Source: Phylloscopus collybita
Lineage: Eukaryota; Chordata; Aves; Passeriformes; Phylloscopidae
Assembly (NCBI GenBank): GCA_027886175.1
Contig: JAJNNQ010000023.1
Location: 6,310,501 to 6,374,500, forward strand
DNA length: 64,000 nt
Reading direction: 5' to 3'
The notes under the pieces are model-generated. The model was not told the origin of the DNA. It searched no databases and was given only the letters and a program-made list of their open reading frames with translations. Positions within the stretch are counted from its first letter, which is position 1, and every line of letters starts with the position of its first letter. The position numbers and the translations under genes are program-made. Shown piece by piece: positions 51,538-61,652 of this stretch.

Positions 51538-53095
51538 CTGGTCCTGCAGGCCTGGCAGGGCTGCCCACACCTCCCAGGAGGCTCAGGCTGCCCCGGCACC
51601 AGGAGCAGCCACAGTGCTGCCAAGGCCTCCCGGCCATGCCCGTCCCACACGGGGCTGGCAGGTGGCAGAAGGCAGTGTCTGGCTCCTGCTGTCCCCCTGG
51701 GGAGCTGGCACTTGTCCCCATGCCGCCAAGTCGCTCTGCAGGAAGATGCTTCTGGCATTTTCTGCTGTGTGCTTTTTCTGACCTGAATTCTGCCACTGCC
51801 ACTTGGAGCTTCCATCTGGCCGGAGCCATCGAGCGCTGCTCCAGGTCCCCAGGAGCAGAGCCTGGGGATGGTGGTGCAGCCCCAGCCTGTGAGGGGCTGC
51901 AAAAGGGGTGGCCCAAGCCGGGGCACGGTGTCTGGTGTCTCCAGCCTGCACAGCAAAGGACACACAAAAGCCTCACACAAACTTTTATTATCACTGAAAC
52001 ACCACAGATCTCCACAAACTCCCTGCCCTGGAGCAAGGCAGCCCCAGCCCTCACACGAGGGGTCCCTGGCCAAACCCCTGCAGCCTCGGTGCCGCTACAG
52101 CTGGGCCGGTTCAGAGATGAGCCACTCTGAGTGGATTTCCCCACTGCTCTCATCCAGGGGAATGTTCCCATCCTCTGGATTAAAGGCACACAAACCAGGA
52201 GCTGAACTGTCCTGCCACTCAACAGCCAGCCCTCGGCACGTTGCCTTCAGTGGGTCAAGGCTTCCTCCATCCAGGAACGCCGTGTGCTCCTGGCTTGTGC
52301 CGGCTCACACCGAGCACCCGAGCTCCAGCCTGGCCTCCCAGCTGGAACGGGCCCCAGGACAGGCTGTGGGTAAGGCTTTGCAGAAGGATTTTGAGAGAAA
52401 TGTGCTTGTCAGGTGCAGGAACCCAGCCAGCTCTGCCGAGGACACGGTGGCTCCACAGGTGCTGCTGAGAGCACAAACATTGCTGAGAAGCAGGGCTGGG
52501 AAGTGAGCCTGCCCGGGACAGCTGTGTGGGAAGCAGCGTGGAGGGGGTGAGAGGGAGCAGGGCAGCCAGGGAAGGCTGCAGAGGGATGCAGGGAGGCACA
52601 GCACGCTGCCACCTCGGCTCCTTTTCCAGCCCCACAAGGAAACTGCTCCCCTGGCTCCGTTGGGCACGAAGGCTGGCTCAGGACACGCCTTTGGAGGCCA
52701 GGGAATTTGGTAAGAACCTTTGGCAACAGGGCTCGAGGCCCCAGCTCCACTTCTGGCTGGCAAAATTTGTAACAGACATGGGGAGAAACACTCTCCTTTC
52801 AAAAACACCCTGAGGGAAACCTTGATCAGACAGAGCTCAGCAAAAACGACTGCAACACGGCAAGTTTCATTTTCACTTTGGGATGTGGAACAGGGAGCAC
52901 CCCTGGCACTGACTGCAGAGCCTAAAACCCACACGGAATGTATGTGCCACAGGCTGTGGCAGTGACAGGCAAGGACAGTAAATATTCAGTAATTGAGGAG
53001 AGCCAAAGGAAACACAGTGGGAAACATACTGGAAACAACAGACTGAAGTATTAAAGTCTGCAGTTGTCAGCATAAAGAAACAGCTTTGCTGTAAT
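51538..53095. other. Intergenic, possible distal TBC1D16 3' UTR
   Basis: No exon was recognised. A minus-strand AATAAA (51989-51984) would allow a very long TBC1D16 3' UTR or the end of a separate transcript. Confidence 0.35.
51984..51989 (-). other. Distal AATAAA signal candidate
   Basis: TTTATT on the plus strand is AATAAA on the minus strand, 2.05 kb after the TBC1D16 stop codon. Confidence 0.35.
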
Positions 53096-53097
53096 GT

Positions 53098-53310
53098 CAG
53101 AGAATCGCAGAATGGTTTGGGTTGGAAGGGACCTTAAAGCTCATCCCATTCCATCCCCTGCCATGGGCAGGGACACCTTGCTCAAAGCCCTGTCCAGCCT
53201 GGCTTTGAACACTGCCAGGGATCCAGGGGCAGCCACAGCTTCTCTGAGCACCCTGGAAAAGGGCCTCACCTCCCTCCCAGGGAAGAATTCCTTCCCAATA
53301 TCTCATGAAA
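53098..53310 (-). mobile_element. CR1-type LINE fragment
   Basis: A close match to the remembered avian CR1 3' region in reverse. It contains AGAATGGTTTGGGTTGGAAG, GGGACCTTAAAGCTCATCCC, CCATGGGCAGGGACACCTTG, the GGCTTTGAACACT block and the AGGGAAGAATTCCTTCC block. It is 5'-truncated and non-coding. Confidence 0.93.
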
Positions 53311-53511
53311 AAGGACAATTTGGGCAGTGTCTGTGAAATATCTTGACCTGGGAATTCCAGGGGCAGTCCATTTTCTATAAAAATGCAAAAAAACCTTGCC
53401 AGCCAGCGTACCCTATAAAACCAGAAAAGGCCAGAGACAAGACTTTGAGGTCACTGGTCCTTCCTTGCTGACAAAGCAGACACCTTCCCTGCAATGCCAA
53501 TAGTCTGCAGT

Positions 53512-54033
53512 TTTATTTTTGGCAGATTATAATTAAAATGGCTTTTATGGCTTTAAAAAGAAGCCATGAAGCTGCACGTTTTGGTTGAAGCAGAGAGCGC
53601 GCGGCGTGCTCTGGGTGAGGGGACAGTGGCCTTGGCTCTGCTCCTGCCACCTGCCACCAACACTTCTGGGCAGCCTTGGCTCCCTGGAGTGCTCTCATTT
53701 CTCACCAGCAAGTAAGAAAGTTCTGGTTGCTAACCAGTGCAGTCCCAGAGGCAGAATAAAAAGTCCTTATTAAAACCTAGAAAAGCTTGTTTCTAACAAA
53801 ATCAAATCCAAACACAGTTCCTGGGTCGATGCCTTTCTCTCAAGGTTCCATCACCCATGCAATGGAACTCCCCCTATGGAGCAATTTAATTCCTCTTCCA
53901 TTCCACACCTTTCAGTCTTCTCAGAGCCTTGACAAGCTATTCCTCCATTTTTTTCTTCAACATTTTTTCCGATGCACATCCTTCCTGCCCTGCCCTGCCC
54001 TTCCCTTCCGCCGTCGCACCCTGTTCCTCTCAG
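53512..54033 (-). other. TBC1D16: Probable TBC1D16 3' UTR (proximal end)
   Basis: Follows the TBC1D16 stop on the minus strand. An AATAAA on that strand lies at 53517-53512, about 520 nt after the stop. Confidence 0.5.
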
Positions 54034-54279
54034 CTATTTTCGGAAGGCAAAGACATCCCGTGTTTTCAGGCCTTTCTTGCCTTCACTTCCTGGTTTAGGA
54101 GAAGACACTTCCACCAGCCCCCCGTAAGGGCAGCTCTCGGACTCCGGGTGGTGGCCAGAGCACTCCACAGCAGGGATGAAGCCACTGTCCCACATGCCTG
54201 TCCCACACAGCTTGCAGAGGTCGTGCAGGCTGCAGGGGATGCGGGGGAGCAGGTGGAACTGATAGAGCAGACTCCTGGC
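54034..54279 (-). CDS. TBC1D16: TBC1D16 last coding exon
   Basis: Encodes ARSLLYQFHLLPRIPCSLHD to AFRK and the stop TAG (54036-54034). The Cys/His-rich tail CKLCGTGMWDSG is nearly identical to human. Acceptor tctccag|GCC. Confidence 0.94.
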   Translation of the reverse strand, partial: ARSLLYQFHLLPRIPCSLHDLCKLCGTGMWDSGFIPAVECSGHHPESESCPYGGLVEVSSPKPGSEGKKGLKTRDVFAFRK

Positions 54280-57200
54280 CTGGAGGGAGAGAGAGGGAAC
54301 ACAGTCACTCCTCACCAGGGGACCAACACGGAGAGCTGAGGTGGCTTCCCACCCAATCCTCCAGTTTGGCTGCCTGCCAGACACCTGGCATGTCCTGCCA
54401 GACACCTGCAGGTTACCCGAGGCACTGGGGACAGTGGCAGGGCACAGGGGCTGCCACACCCCACAGCTCATCCCATGGCCCCAGTCACTGCCAGCTGAAA
54501 GGGAACGGGCACCACGGCACCAACAGCTCTGCCTCCATCTCCCTGAGCAGGTTATCCAAACAAGGGTTATCCCAACCACACTGTCACCTCCCAAGCACTC
54601 AACAACCACCTCCTCCTCCTGCAAACCTGGTTTCCAGGCAAACAGTAGCATCCCACCCAGGCAGCCACAGGGATACAGGAGACACAAAGCTGAAGCAGCA
54701 GTCCCCAGTTTTCTGAATACTCTGACTCATATCTGGACCTTGTCCCACATGGGCACCTGGGCATTCCTGGGCATTTACCTTCCTGAGTACGAGCTCCCCG
54801 TTCATGTGCATGGCCAGGTTGCCGAAATGCAGCAGCATCTGGTCAGTGGCCAGCTGCTGCTCGATGACGTCGTCCCCATAAATCACCACGATGGCCACGC
54901 AGATGAAGAGGTGGAAATAGTCTGTCTGCAATGGGAACACAGGGGCTGCTGTACAGCAGGTGGAGGCAGAGCTCTGGCTTCACCTCCCACCCTCCACAAG
55001 TGGGTCCTTGCTGAGAGATTTTGCTGCCTTCAGTTCTGCCCAGTGGTGAGAATGTGAGTTACTGGTGACTTCTGAACCACGGCCAGGCCAAAGCCCCTTT
55101 CACAGCACAGCAGCAAGGTGAGCACCAGTGTTTGAGAGCAGATTTTTGGGAATACATTTCCCAGCTGTATAAGAGAAGCCTGAACTTCAGAAGCGGGTGT
55201 TCAGCATTTTCTGAAACACCTCCTTGTGAAGCCCAGCCATCCCAAAGGAGGAGAGGCAAGCGGGGCTCCATCCTCCTGCTACGTAGATAAACCTCTACCA
55301 CAGCCCCAGACCCGACTTATTTTGGCTACTTTGCTGCTGAGAGCCTTTCTGGGAATGCCCAGTGCCGAGGGGTGAGGACTGGGGCAGGACACGGCAACTG
55401 CCTCACCTGGTAGTGAGCCCAGCACGCCTCCCACATGCGCAGCGCCTCGGCCTCCGGGAACTCGCGCTTGAAGCAGAGCAGGATCCAGCGGTGGCAGAAG
55501 AGCATCTGCAGCCCATCCTCCCCCAGGGCACACAGGTGCTGGTGGAAGCGCGGGTGCATCAGCCGCAGCAGCTCGCGCAGGTACAGCTGCAAAACAGCCC
55601 TGGGCTCAGGCCCTGCCTCGGGCACGCCTCAGCACCCCGGGCAGCCAGAGCTGGAGAGCTGGAGAGCTCTTCTCTCTCAGCTGCCACTTCACAAGTGGGA
55701 TGGGTATAACTGCCTCTGGAGTGCCTCAGTCACCCAAGGTCAATTCTACCCACCAGGTATTTCCACAGAACCATAGAATATCCTGAGTTGGAACTGACCC
55801 ACAAGGATCATCAGCTCCCAGTCCTGCACATGACAACCCCAAGGATCACCCCAAGGATGTAGTGGCTTTGGAGTGTGATTTGGCATGCTGGATTCCCCCA
55901 GCCCAGGAACTGGGGAGAGGAGGAGACATGACAGGGCTGAAGGGAGCCCAGCAGTCAGCCTCACCAGCTGCTTCTCCATGTCCTCATCCCGGGGGGAGCT
56001 GATGAAGATCGTGTTCTGCATCAATCCAACAAAGCACCAGAAAGTATCCGACTCATCCAGGACCTCTGCCAGGAGTGGGGCAACCAGGTCGGACATGCCC
56101 TGGGAGTATCCAATGGTTGGGTTAAATACTGCATAGTTCAGCAAGATCCTCCTGGAGCAGAGACAGAAACAGAGGTGGCACAGGTGAGGGCAGGTGACAG
56201 CGGCATCTCAGGGACAAAGACACAGGGCCTCATGTGAGGTGCAATAGCACAGACAGGGAAACCCTGCTGCAAACACCAGTCCAGTGGCATAAACCTTAGG
56301 AAAAGGTTTGGCATTCACAGACAGCAAAATATAAACAGAAAATGAGAATTTAAAAAGATTAAGAGGGCAGAGATGAAAGGCTCATGGGAACGGAGAAATG
56401 ATGCCCAACACATCCACAAAGCTCCAAGCAATGCTGTTGGATGAAACCCAGCCCTTTTGGGGTCACACCTTTTCAAGTCACTCTCACAGAACAGACTCTG
56501 GTGTGCTTGTCCTCTACCCCATCAGGAGAACCACAGACCCAAGCACCTGCCCACAGCCCCTACCACAGCACCTTTGCTGTGCCTGTGTGTGCAGGGAACT
56601 ACAGCAGCAGTGGGACGGAGCACTGGGGAAGGCCTTGCTGTCGCATCCTGTGGTTTCAGATGTAGGGTGGATGCTGTGCAGCATTCCCAGGCAGCCTGGG
56701 CTGGGGACCAACTTGTCCCTACATTGAGCAGGACATGGTTTTTAGGAGACAGGAATCAGACACTTCACCTCATGGTCTCCACATTTGGGTTGTCCTCCCC
56801 TCGGAAGAACTGGTTGCTGCGGTCGGTCCTCACGACATCCTTGTCCACCGTGAACTGCACCTGGCGCCAGAAATCCTTCTGCTCATCTGGAGTCATGGAC
56901 AGCCTGGAAACCACACAGCAACAGCAGAGGGTTGCCAAGAGAGGAATGTGATTGCCACAATGAACAAAAAGCCTCATTTCAGTCTTAGTTTGCAGAGAAA
57001 AACTCTTCCTGTACCAAGTTTCCTGAGCACCCGAGAAATAGACCAGCAGGTCTGTCCAGTACAGAGGATTGTCTGTCCCAGGGGATTACTGGAAGGAGCC
57101 TCCTGGGTTATAAACAGGATGACATGATGTGTTTGCTGCAATAAACACTTCAGAAGCATCAGACTGCTCCACTGCTCCTTGGAACTCAACACACCAGGAC

Positions 57201-60200
57201 TCACCACTCTGGTTTGATTGTCCTGACTATCAACAGTACCATGCCCCTCCAGCTTCAATGCTCCCACCTCCATTTAACAACTCACTATTCTTGCATTAAC
57301 AACCTCCTGGAATTACATAACCCTTCTCATCCTTTGTTTTTATATACATTTATAAAGAAATATAATATCCCAATTTCACCTTCAGTGCTCTGACCCGAGC
57401 CTTGCCTGTGAGGTTTCCCTGCGTGGTACTGACAAGGCTGTTTCCAGAGCCCAGGTAAGGAAATGTCTGAGCTCTGTGGTACTGGCTCCAGAACCTCAGG
57501 AGATCAGCAATGCCCAACACGCCTCCTCCACCATCCCTCCCACTCCTCTGCTCCAGCCTCTGCTGATGCAAAGGATGCAGAGGCTGTGACGTCTGGCCCA
57601 AGGAAAATGAGCAGGGCAGGATGATGATGGTCTGTTACCTTCTCTCCTGGATCTCAAAGTATTCTTTCCTCTTCTGCAGCCTCAGTGCCTCCCTCTCTTC
57701 AGAGGTGGACTCGTAGCTGTAGTAGTGCAGCAGAAATGGCCACACCTCCCCACGGATGGAAATATCGATCCCACCAAAGAAAATGGCCTGGAAGATGGAG
57801 CAAAAGTTATGGCTGGTACAGTTTCGGCATTCCCAAAAACAGCAACAAGCAACTGCCCGCTGCTGTGCTTTGGTGCCTCTGCAGTTCTTTCCTGACAAGT
57901 GACGCCTTGATTCAAGCTCCTGCAATTTGCACATGTTTAGAGGGAAAGTGCTGGCCCTCTATTCCCAGACCAGACACAAATCAGGCTCATTTCAATGTCA
58001 ATAACCACCCCCGGAGAGGCTCTATGATTAACGTGTCGTTCTCATGTCACGGCTTAATCCCAAATCCTGGAGACTCTGCACTGCACTGCAAACTTCTCTC
58101 TCAGGGCCCGGGCCCGGTGCTCCTCTCAGCCCTGTTATTTCACACAGCAATCTCAGTTTATACAACCTCGGTTCATACAATCTCACTTCATACAATCTCA
58201 GCTATTTCAACCATCTCAGTTTTTCGGCAATCTCCAGCGTTCTCTGCGACTTGGTCACACACTGCAAGCACAGCAGGCACTGGGCACTTTGGTTTATTGA
58301 TTCCAAAAGGCAGCAGAAGTGGGGCAGCTCCTTTGTCAGAGAAATGCTCCACCACCACAGAATCGCAGCATTGTTAGGGTCGGAAGGCACCTCTGGAGAT
58401 ATCCAGTCCACCCTCCCTCCCTGCCAAGGCAGGGTCACCTAGAGAAGGTGATACAGGAACCTGTCCAGCTGGGAATCAGTCCCACAGCAAGCTCTCTGTC
58501 ACTCACCGCTCTCCATCCTCCCAAAAGCCCAGCTTTGCCCCCACTCTCCATCCTCCCAAAAGCCCAGCTTTGCCCCCACTCTCCATCCTCCCAAAAGCCC
58601 AGCTTTGCCCCCACTCTCCATCCTCCCAAAAGCCCAGCTTTGCCCCCACTCTCCATCCTCCCGAAAGCCCAGCTTTGCCCTCGCTCTCCATCCTCCCAAA
58701 AGCCCAGCTTTGCCCCCGGCAGGAAACTCCTGCAGCTCCCCCTGGGGACTCGCCCTCGGCACAGGAGAGAACAGAGGAGAGCCCCTCACCTTCCTCAGCT
58801 TGTACTCCTCCTCCACTTGGCCGGCCTCGTTGAGGTGGTGCAGCCAGGCAGACACGTCCAGGCGCCGGGAGGAGTTCTCCTCGGGGTGAGTCTCCGAGGA
58901 GGGCAGCTTGGGGCGGCGGATGGAGAACTGCATGCAGGTTTTCTCATCTGCAAGCTGCTGAACGGGGCAGAACAAACCACAACTGCAGCAGGAGCCAGGG
59001 AGAGCAGCACAGAGTGAAACCCAGAGCAGGGAAACCTCTGCATGGTTCACGTAGGATTAAGCACTGAGGAGCTGCCCTTGGGGAGGTTTGGTTTTTGGTG
59101 GTGTTTTTTTGTTTTTTTTTGTTTGTTTTTTTTTCTTTTTAATTCCAACCATTACAATAACAAGAGTGATTAGAATAATTAAAATCCACTATGAAACAGC
59201 TTCATCTTAAAAAAAAAAAAAAATAGTTTCCATTCCTCCTCCAATCTTATCCCTGACCTGAAACTGAATTAATGCTGCTTACAGCAAAACTTGCCCCTGC
59301 CAGGAATGCCTGCAATAAATTACATATGATTGGCCATATACAAAGGGATTGCTGTTAGGAGAGCAGGGAACTGCGCTGCCAGGCTCTCTGAGGGCACTCA
59401 GGATCCCAGTGCAAGGCTGCAGCTGACATTTAATTTAAAAATCAAAGGTTGCTCAATGCAAAAAGTGAGCCCATGCGACCGTAATAAGAAAAGCAGCGGG
59501 GGGCTCTGTGGGAAGGATGGAAATTTAAAAATCACTGTTTCTAATAAGCACATACAATATCTTAAACAGATAATTAAAGAGCTCTTATCACATTTGTATG
59601 TAGATTGAACAAAATATGGCAAGATGCCTTGTCAAAACATTCTCCAAACGGAATGTTACGCGTCACAAGATGGATGAAAGGCTCTGACACCATTTCCAAC
59701 CTATCTCTGCAGATTTCCAGACATCCTCTGTGCCTAAAGGACAGTGTTGACCTGTCAGATCTAGCAAAATCACTACCTAAGTAAGTCTCCTGGATGATCT
59801 TCCCCCATATTCCACAGGTAGAACAGGAATGGATGGAGACAGACAAGTCCAAGAGAGATCTTGAGTCCGGCTTGCATTTCCATCCAAAACACCCTGGCAG
59901 CTTCCTGCCTGACCTGGTGACATGAACTCAAAGCCTCATTTCTCTAACACACCAACCCAAGTGTGAAACACCTGGCCCCAAGAGCCTCGCTCAGGTACCT
60001 GGTCCTTGAGATGGGTCTCTGTGCAGTACTTCCACTGCTGGAACACCTCAGACAGCTTATCCAGGCCACCGTGGTGAAAATGGAAGATCTTGTACTGGCT
60101 CTCCCTGCTGGCCACCACCAGCTGCCCACAGGTGCACGCCTCATCACTGTGGGAACAATGGAGAACAACCTGCAGGGGCCACCCAGCACAACGAGGGACC

Positions 60201-61649
60201 CTCAGGGACACACAGGGCAAAGCAAGTCACAGAGTGCAACACCAAGCTGCCCCTTAAAACAGGGCACAGAGGCAGCTTTACACCTCTGGGACACCAAGCT
60301 GCCCCTTAAAACAGGGCACAGAGGCAGCTTTACACCTCTGGGATTCACTGATCCTTACGGGTCACTTCCAATTGAGACATTTTATGATTGTATGATATGG
60401 TCATAGTGACAATTTTCTCCACTTGTGCCTGGTAACAGCACTATTTTTACCCTTCCTTCACATGAAGGAATTAAAATTTGTCTTCCCTGGAGAAAAAAAA
60501 ACCACAGGAAGTCTGCCCCAGAAACATTAAGGCAGTACACAAAGTCAGCTCCTAGGGATGCGCAGACTTGCTCACACACAGCTTTGTCCAAAGAAACAGG
60601 GAGTAAAAATGTTTTTGAAATAATTTGAAATAAATTTTGTAATGATTTGAAAGGTAACTGAGGAGGCTGAGTACAGCAAGGCTCTAGAGGAGCCTGGTGA
60701 GGGGCAGGCAAAGGCAAAGGTACCACAGATAAAGATGTTTTTCATATCCCCAGGTTATTTGAAGCATTTATGGTATGACAGCTAAGAGCAACCTTTACTA
60801 AAAATAAAATCCTTTCGGCTCTGTAACTGTAATTCACAGGCTCTCCTTTGGAAGGCTGACACTCACTTTCCTGGAAACAATTGTTCTGGAAAAGGCTTCC
60901 AGGTAGGACTGCAGAAATCACCTCCACCCAGAGCCCCGACAAGGAGCATGCACAGCTCGCACACAATTCACACGCAATTCACACAGCTCAAGCACAATTC
61001 ATACAATTCACACAGCTCACACACAATTCACACAGCTCACACAGAATTCACACAGCTCACACAGAATTTACACAGCTCACACACAATTCATACAATTCAC
61101 AGAGCTCACACAGAATTCACAGAGCTCACACAGAATTCACACACAGTTCACACACAATTCACACACAGGTCACACACAATTCATACAATTCACACAGCTC
61201 ACACACAGTTCACACAGCTCACACACAATTCACACAGCTCACACACAATTCATACAATTCACAGAGCTCACACACAGTTCACACAGCTCACACACAATTC
61301 ACACAGCTCACACACAATTCATACAATTCACAGAGCTCACACACAATTCATACAATTCACACAGCTCACACACAATTCATACAATTCACAGAGCTCACAC
61401 ACAATTCACACAGCTCAGCTCACACACAGCTCACACACAAGGATCCAGTACCTGAAGAAAAGGCGAAGGGACCTCATTTGTCCCAGGTCTACTCTGAAGA
61501 CACCACACACCTGCTCGAGGGCAAACACCTTCTGCTGTTCATCCCATCTGGTGCTCTGTGTTTGCCCATTGTTCTCCTGGAACTGGGCACTGGTATCGAG
61601 GCTGGAGGCAGAGCTGGTGGAGCAGGTCATGCGATTGTCACACGTGTCC
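54034..61649 (-). CDS. TBC1D16: TBC1 domain family member 16 (Rab GAP), last nine coding exons, 5' part outside window
   Basis: TBC1D16 is a Rab GTPase-activating protein, reported for Rab4A and affecting transferrin receptor and EGFR recycling at endosomes. Minus-strand exons are 61649-61452, 60146-59999, 58957-58790, 57787-57639, 56903-56769, 56151-55965, 55586-55407, 54925-54779 and 54279-54034. They have GT-AG borders and matching phases and give 518 aa, about the last two thirds of the 767-aa human protein. The TBC domain begins near RGEVWPFLL. It carries the arginine-finger motif VDKDVVRTDR (IxxDxxR) and the glutamine-finger motif GYSQGM (YxQ), so it should be catalytically active. The C-terminus has conserved Cys/His (CKLCG, ECSGHH, ESCPYGG) and ends AFRK. 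Introns hold CR1 fragments and two minisatellites. The first exon starts mid-codon, so at least one upstream exon lies beyond the right edge. Confidence 0.95.
54779..54925 (-). CDS. TBC1D16: TBC1D16 coding exon (TDYFHLF...)
   Basis: 49 codons, TDYFHLFICVAIVVIYGDDV to ELVLRK. Acceptor ttgcag|ACA; donor AAG|GTAAAT. Confidence 0.94.
55407..55586 (-). CDS. TBC1D16: TBC1D16 coding exon (LYLRELLRL...)
   Basis: 60 codons, LYLRELLRLMHPRFHQHL to CWAHYQ. Acceptor ttgcag|CTG; donor CAG|GTGAGG. Confidence 0.94.
55767..55895 (-). mobile_element. CR1-type LINE fragment in a TBC1D16 intron
   Basis: Contains ACCATAGAATATCCTGAGTT followed by GGAACTGACCCACAAGGATC, the standard reversed 3' end of a CR1 subfamily. 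Confidence 0.85.
55965..56151 (-). CDS. TBC1D16: TBC1D16 coding exon (YxQ motif)
   Basis: 187 bp encoding RILLNYAVFNPTIGYSQGMS to DMEKQL. It holds the glutamine finger YSQ. Acceptor ctccag|G; donor CTG|GTGAGG. Confidence 0.94.
56769..56903 (-). CDS. TBC1D16: TBC1D16 coding exon (arginine finger)
   Basis: 135 bp encoding LSMTPDEQKDFWRQVQFTVD to NPNVETM. It holds the catalytic DVVRTDR. Acceptor ttccag|G; donor AG|GTGAAG. Confidence 0.94.
57639..57787 (-). CDS. TBC1D16: TBC1D16 coding exon (TBC domain start)
   Basis: 149 bp encoding AIFFGGIDISIRGEVWPFLL to EIQER plus two bases. Acceptor ttccag|GCC; donor AG|GTAACA. Confidence 0.94.
58357..58490 (-). mobile_element. CR1-type LINE fragment in a TBC1D16 intron
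   Basis: Shows CACAGAATCGCAGCATTG, then the GGAAGGCACCTCTGGAGATA block and CTGCCAAGGCAGGGTCACC, the reversed CR1 3'-end pattern. It directly precedes the 35-bp minisatellite. Confidence 0.8.
58509..58718. repeat. 35-bp minisatellite, 6 copies
   Basis: Units start at 58509, 58544, 58579, 58614, 58649 and 58684 and differ at only a few bases. The array ends about 70 bp from a TBC1D16 exon and is open in all six reading frames. Confidence 0.96.
58790..58957 (-). CDS. TBC1D16: TBC1D16 coding exon (QLADEKTCMQ...)
   Basis: 56 codons, QLADEKTCMQFSIRRPKLPS to EEEYKLRK. Acceptor gttcag|CAG; donor AAG|GTGAGG. Confidence 0.94.
59120..59830. promoter_or_regulatory. TBC1D16: AT-rich candidate regulatory element in a TBC1D16 intron
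   Basis: About 700 bp of distinctly AT-rich, non-repetitive sequence between GC-richer introns, with several TAATTAAA, CAAAG and GATAATTAAAG-type motifs. No coding potential. Conservation could not be tested. Confidence 0.3.
59999..60146 (-). CDS. TBC1D16: TBC1D16 coding exon (DEACTCGQLVV...)
   Basis: 148 bp encoding DEACTCGQLVVASRESQYKI to THLKDQ. Acceptor cccacag|T; donor CAG|GTACCT. Confidence 0.94.
60239..60342. repeat. 52-bp direct tandem duplication
   Basis: Two adjacent 52-bp copies that look identical over at least 51 bp. Confidence 0.95.
60348..60402 (+). mobile_element. Short CR1 3'-end remnant
   Basis: GATCCTTACGGGTCACTTCC followed by AATTGAGACATTTTATGATT matches the forward CR1 3' end (CCTTGTGGGTCCCTTCCAAC, then a TATGATT repeat). 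Confidence 0.75.
60958..61440. repeat. CACACAATTCACACAGCT-type minisatellite
   Basis: About 480 bp of degenerate 9- to 18-bp units built from AATTCACACA, ATTCATACA and GCTCACACA. On the TBC1D16 strand it is GT-rich. It ends about 11 bp from the donor site of the exon at 61452. Confidence 0.95.
61452..61649 (-). CDS. TBC1D16: TBC1D16 first coding exon visible in window
   Basis: 198 bp. The conserved part is TRWDEQQKVFALEQVCGVFR then VDLGQMRSLRLFF; the upstream 25 residues are Ser/Thr-rich and diverged. Acceptor tccacag|G is chosen because it keeps the frame; donor CAG|GTACTG is weak. Confidence 0.85.
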
Positions 61650-61652
61650 CTG

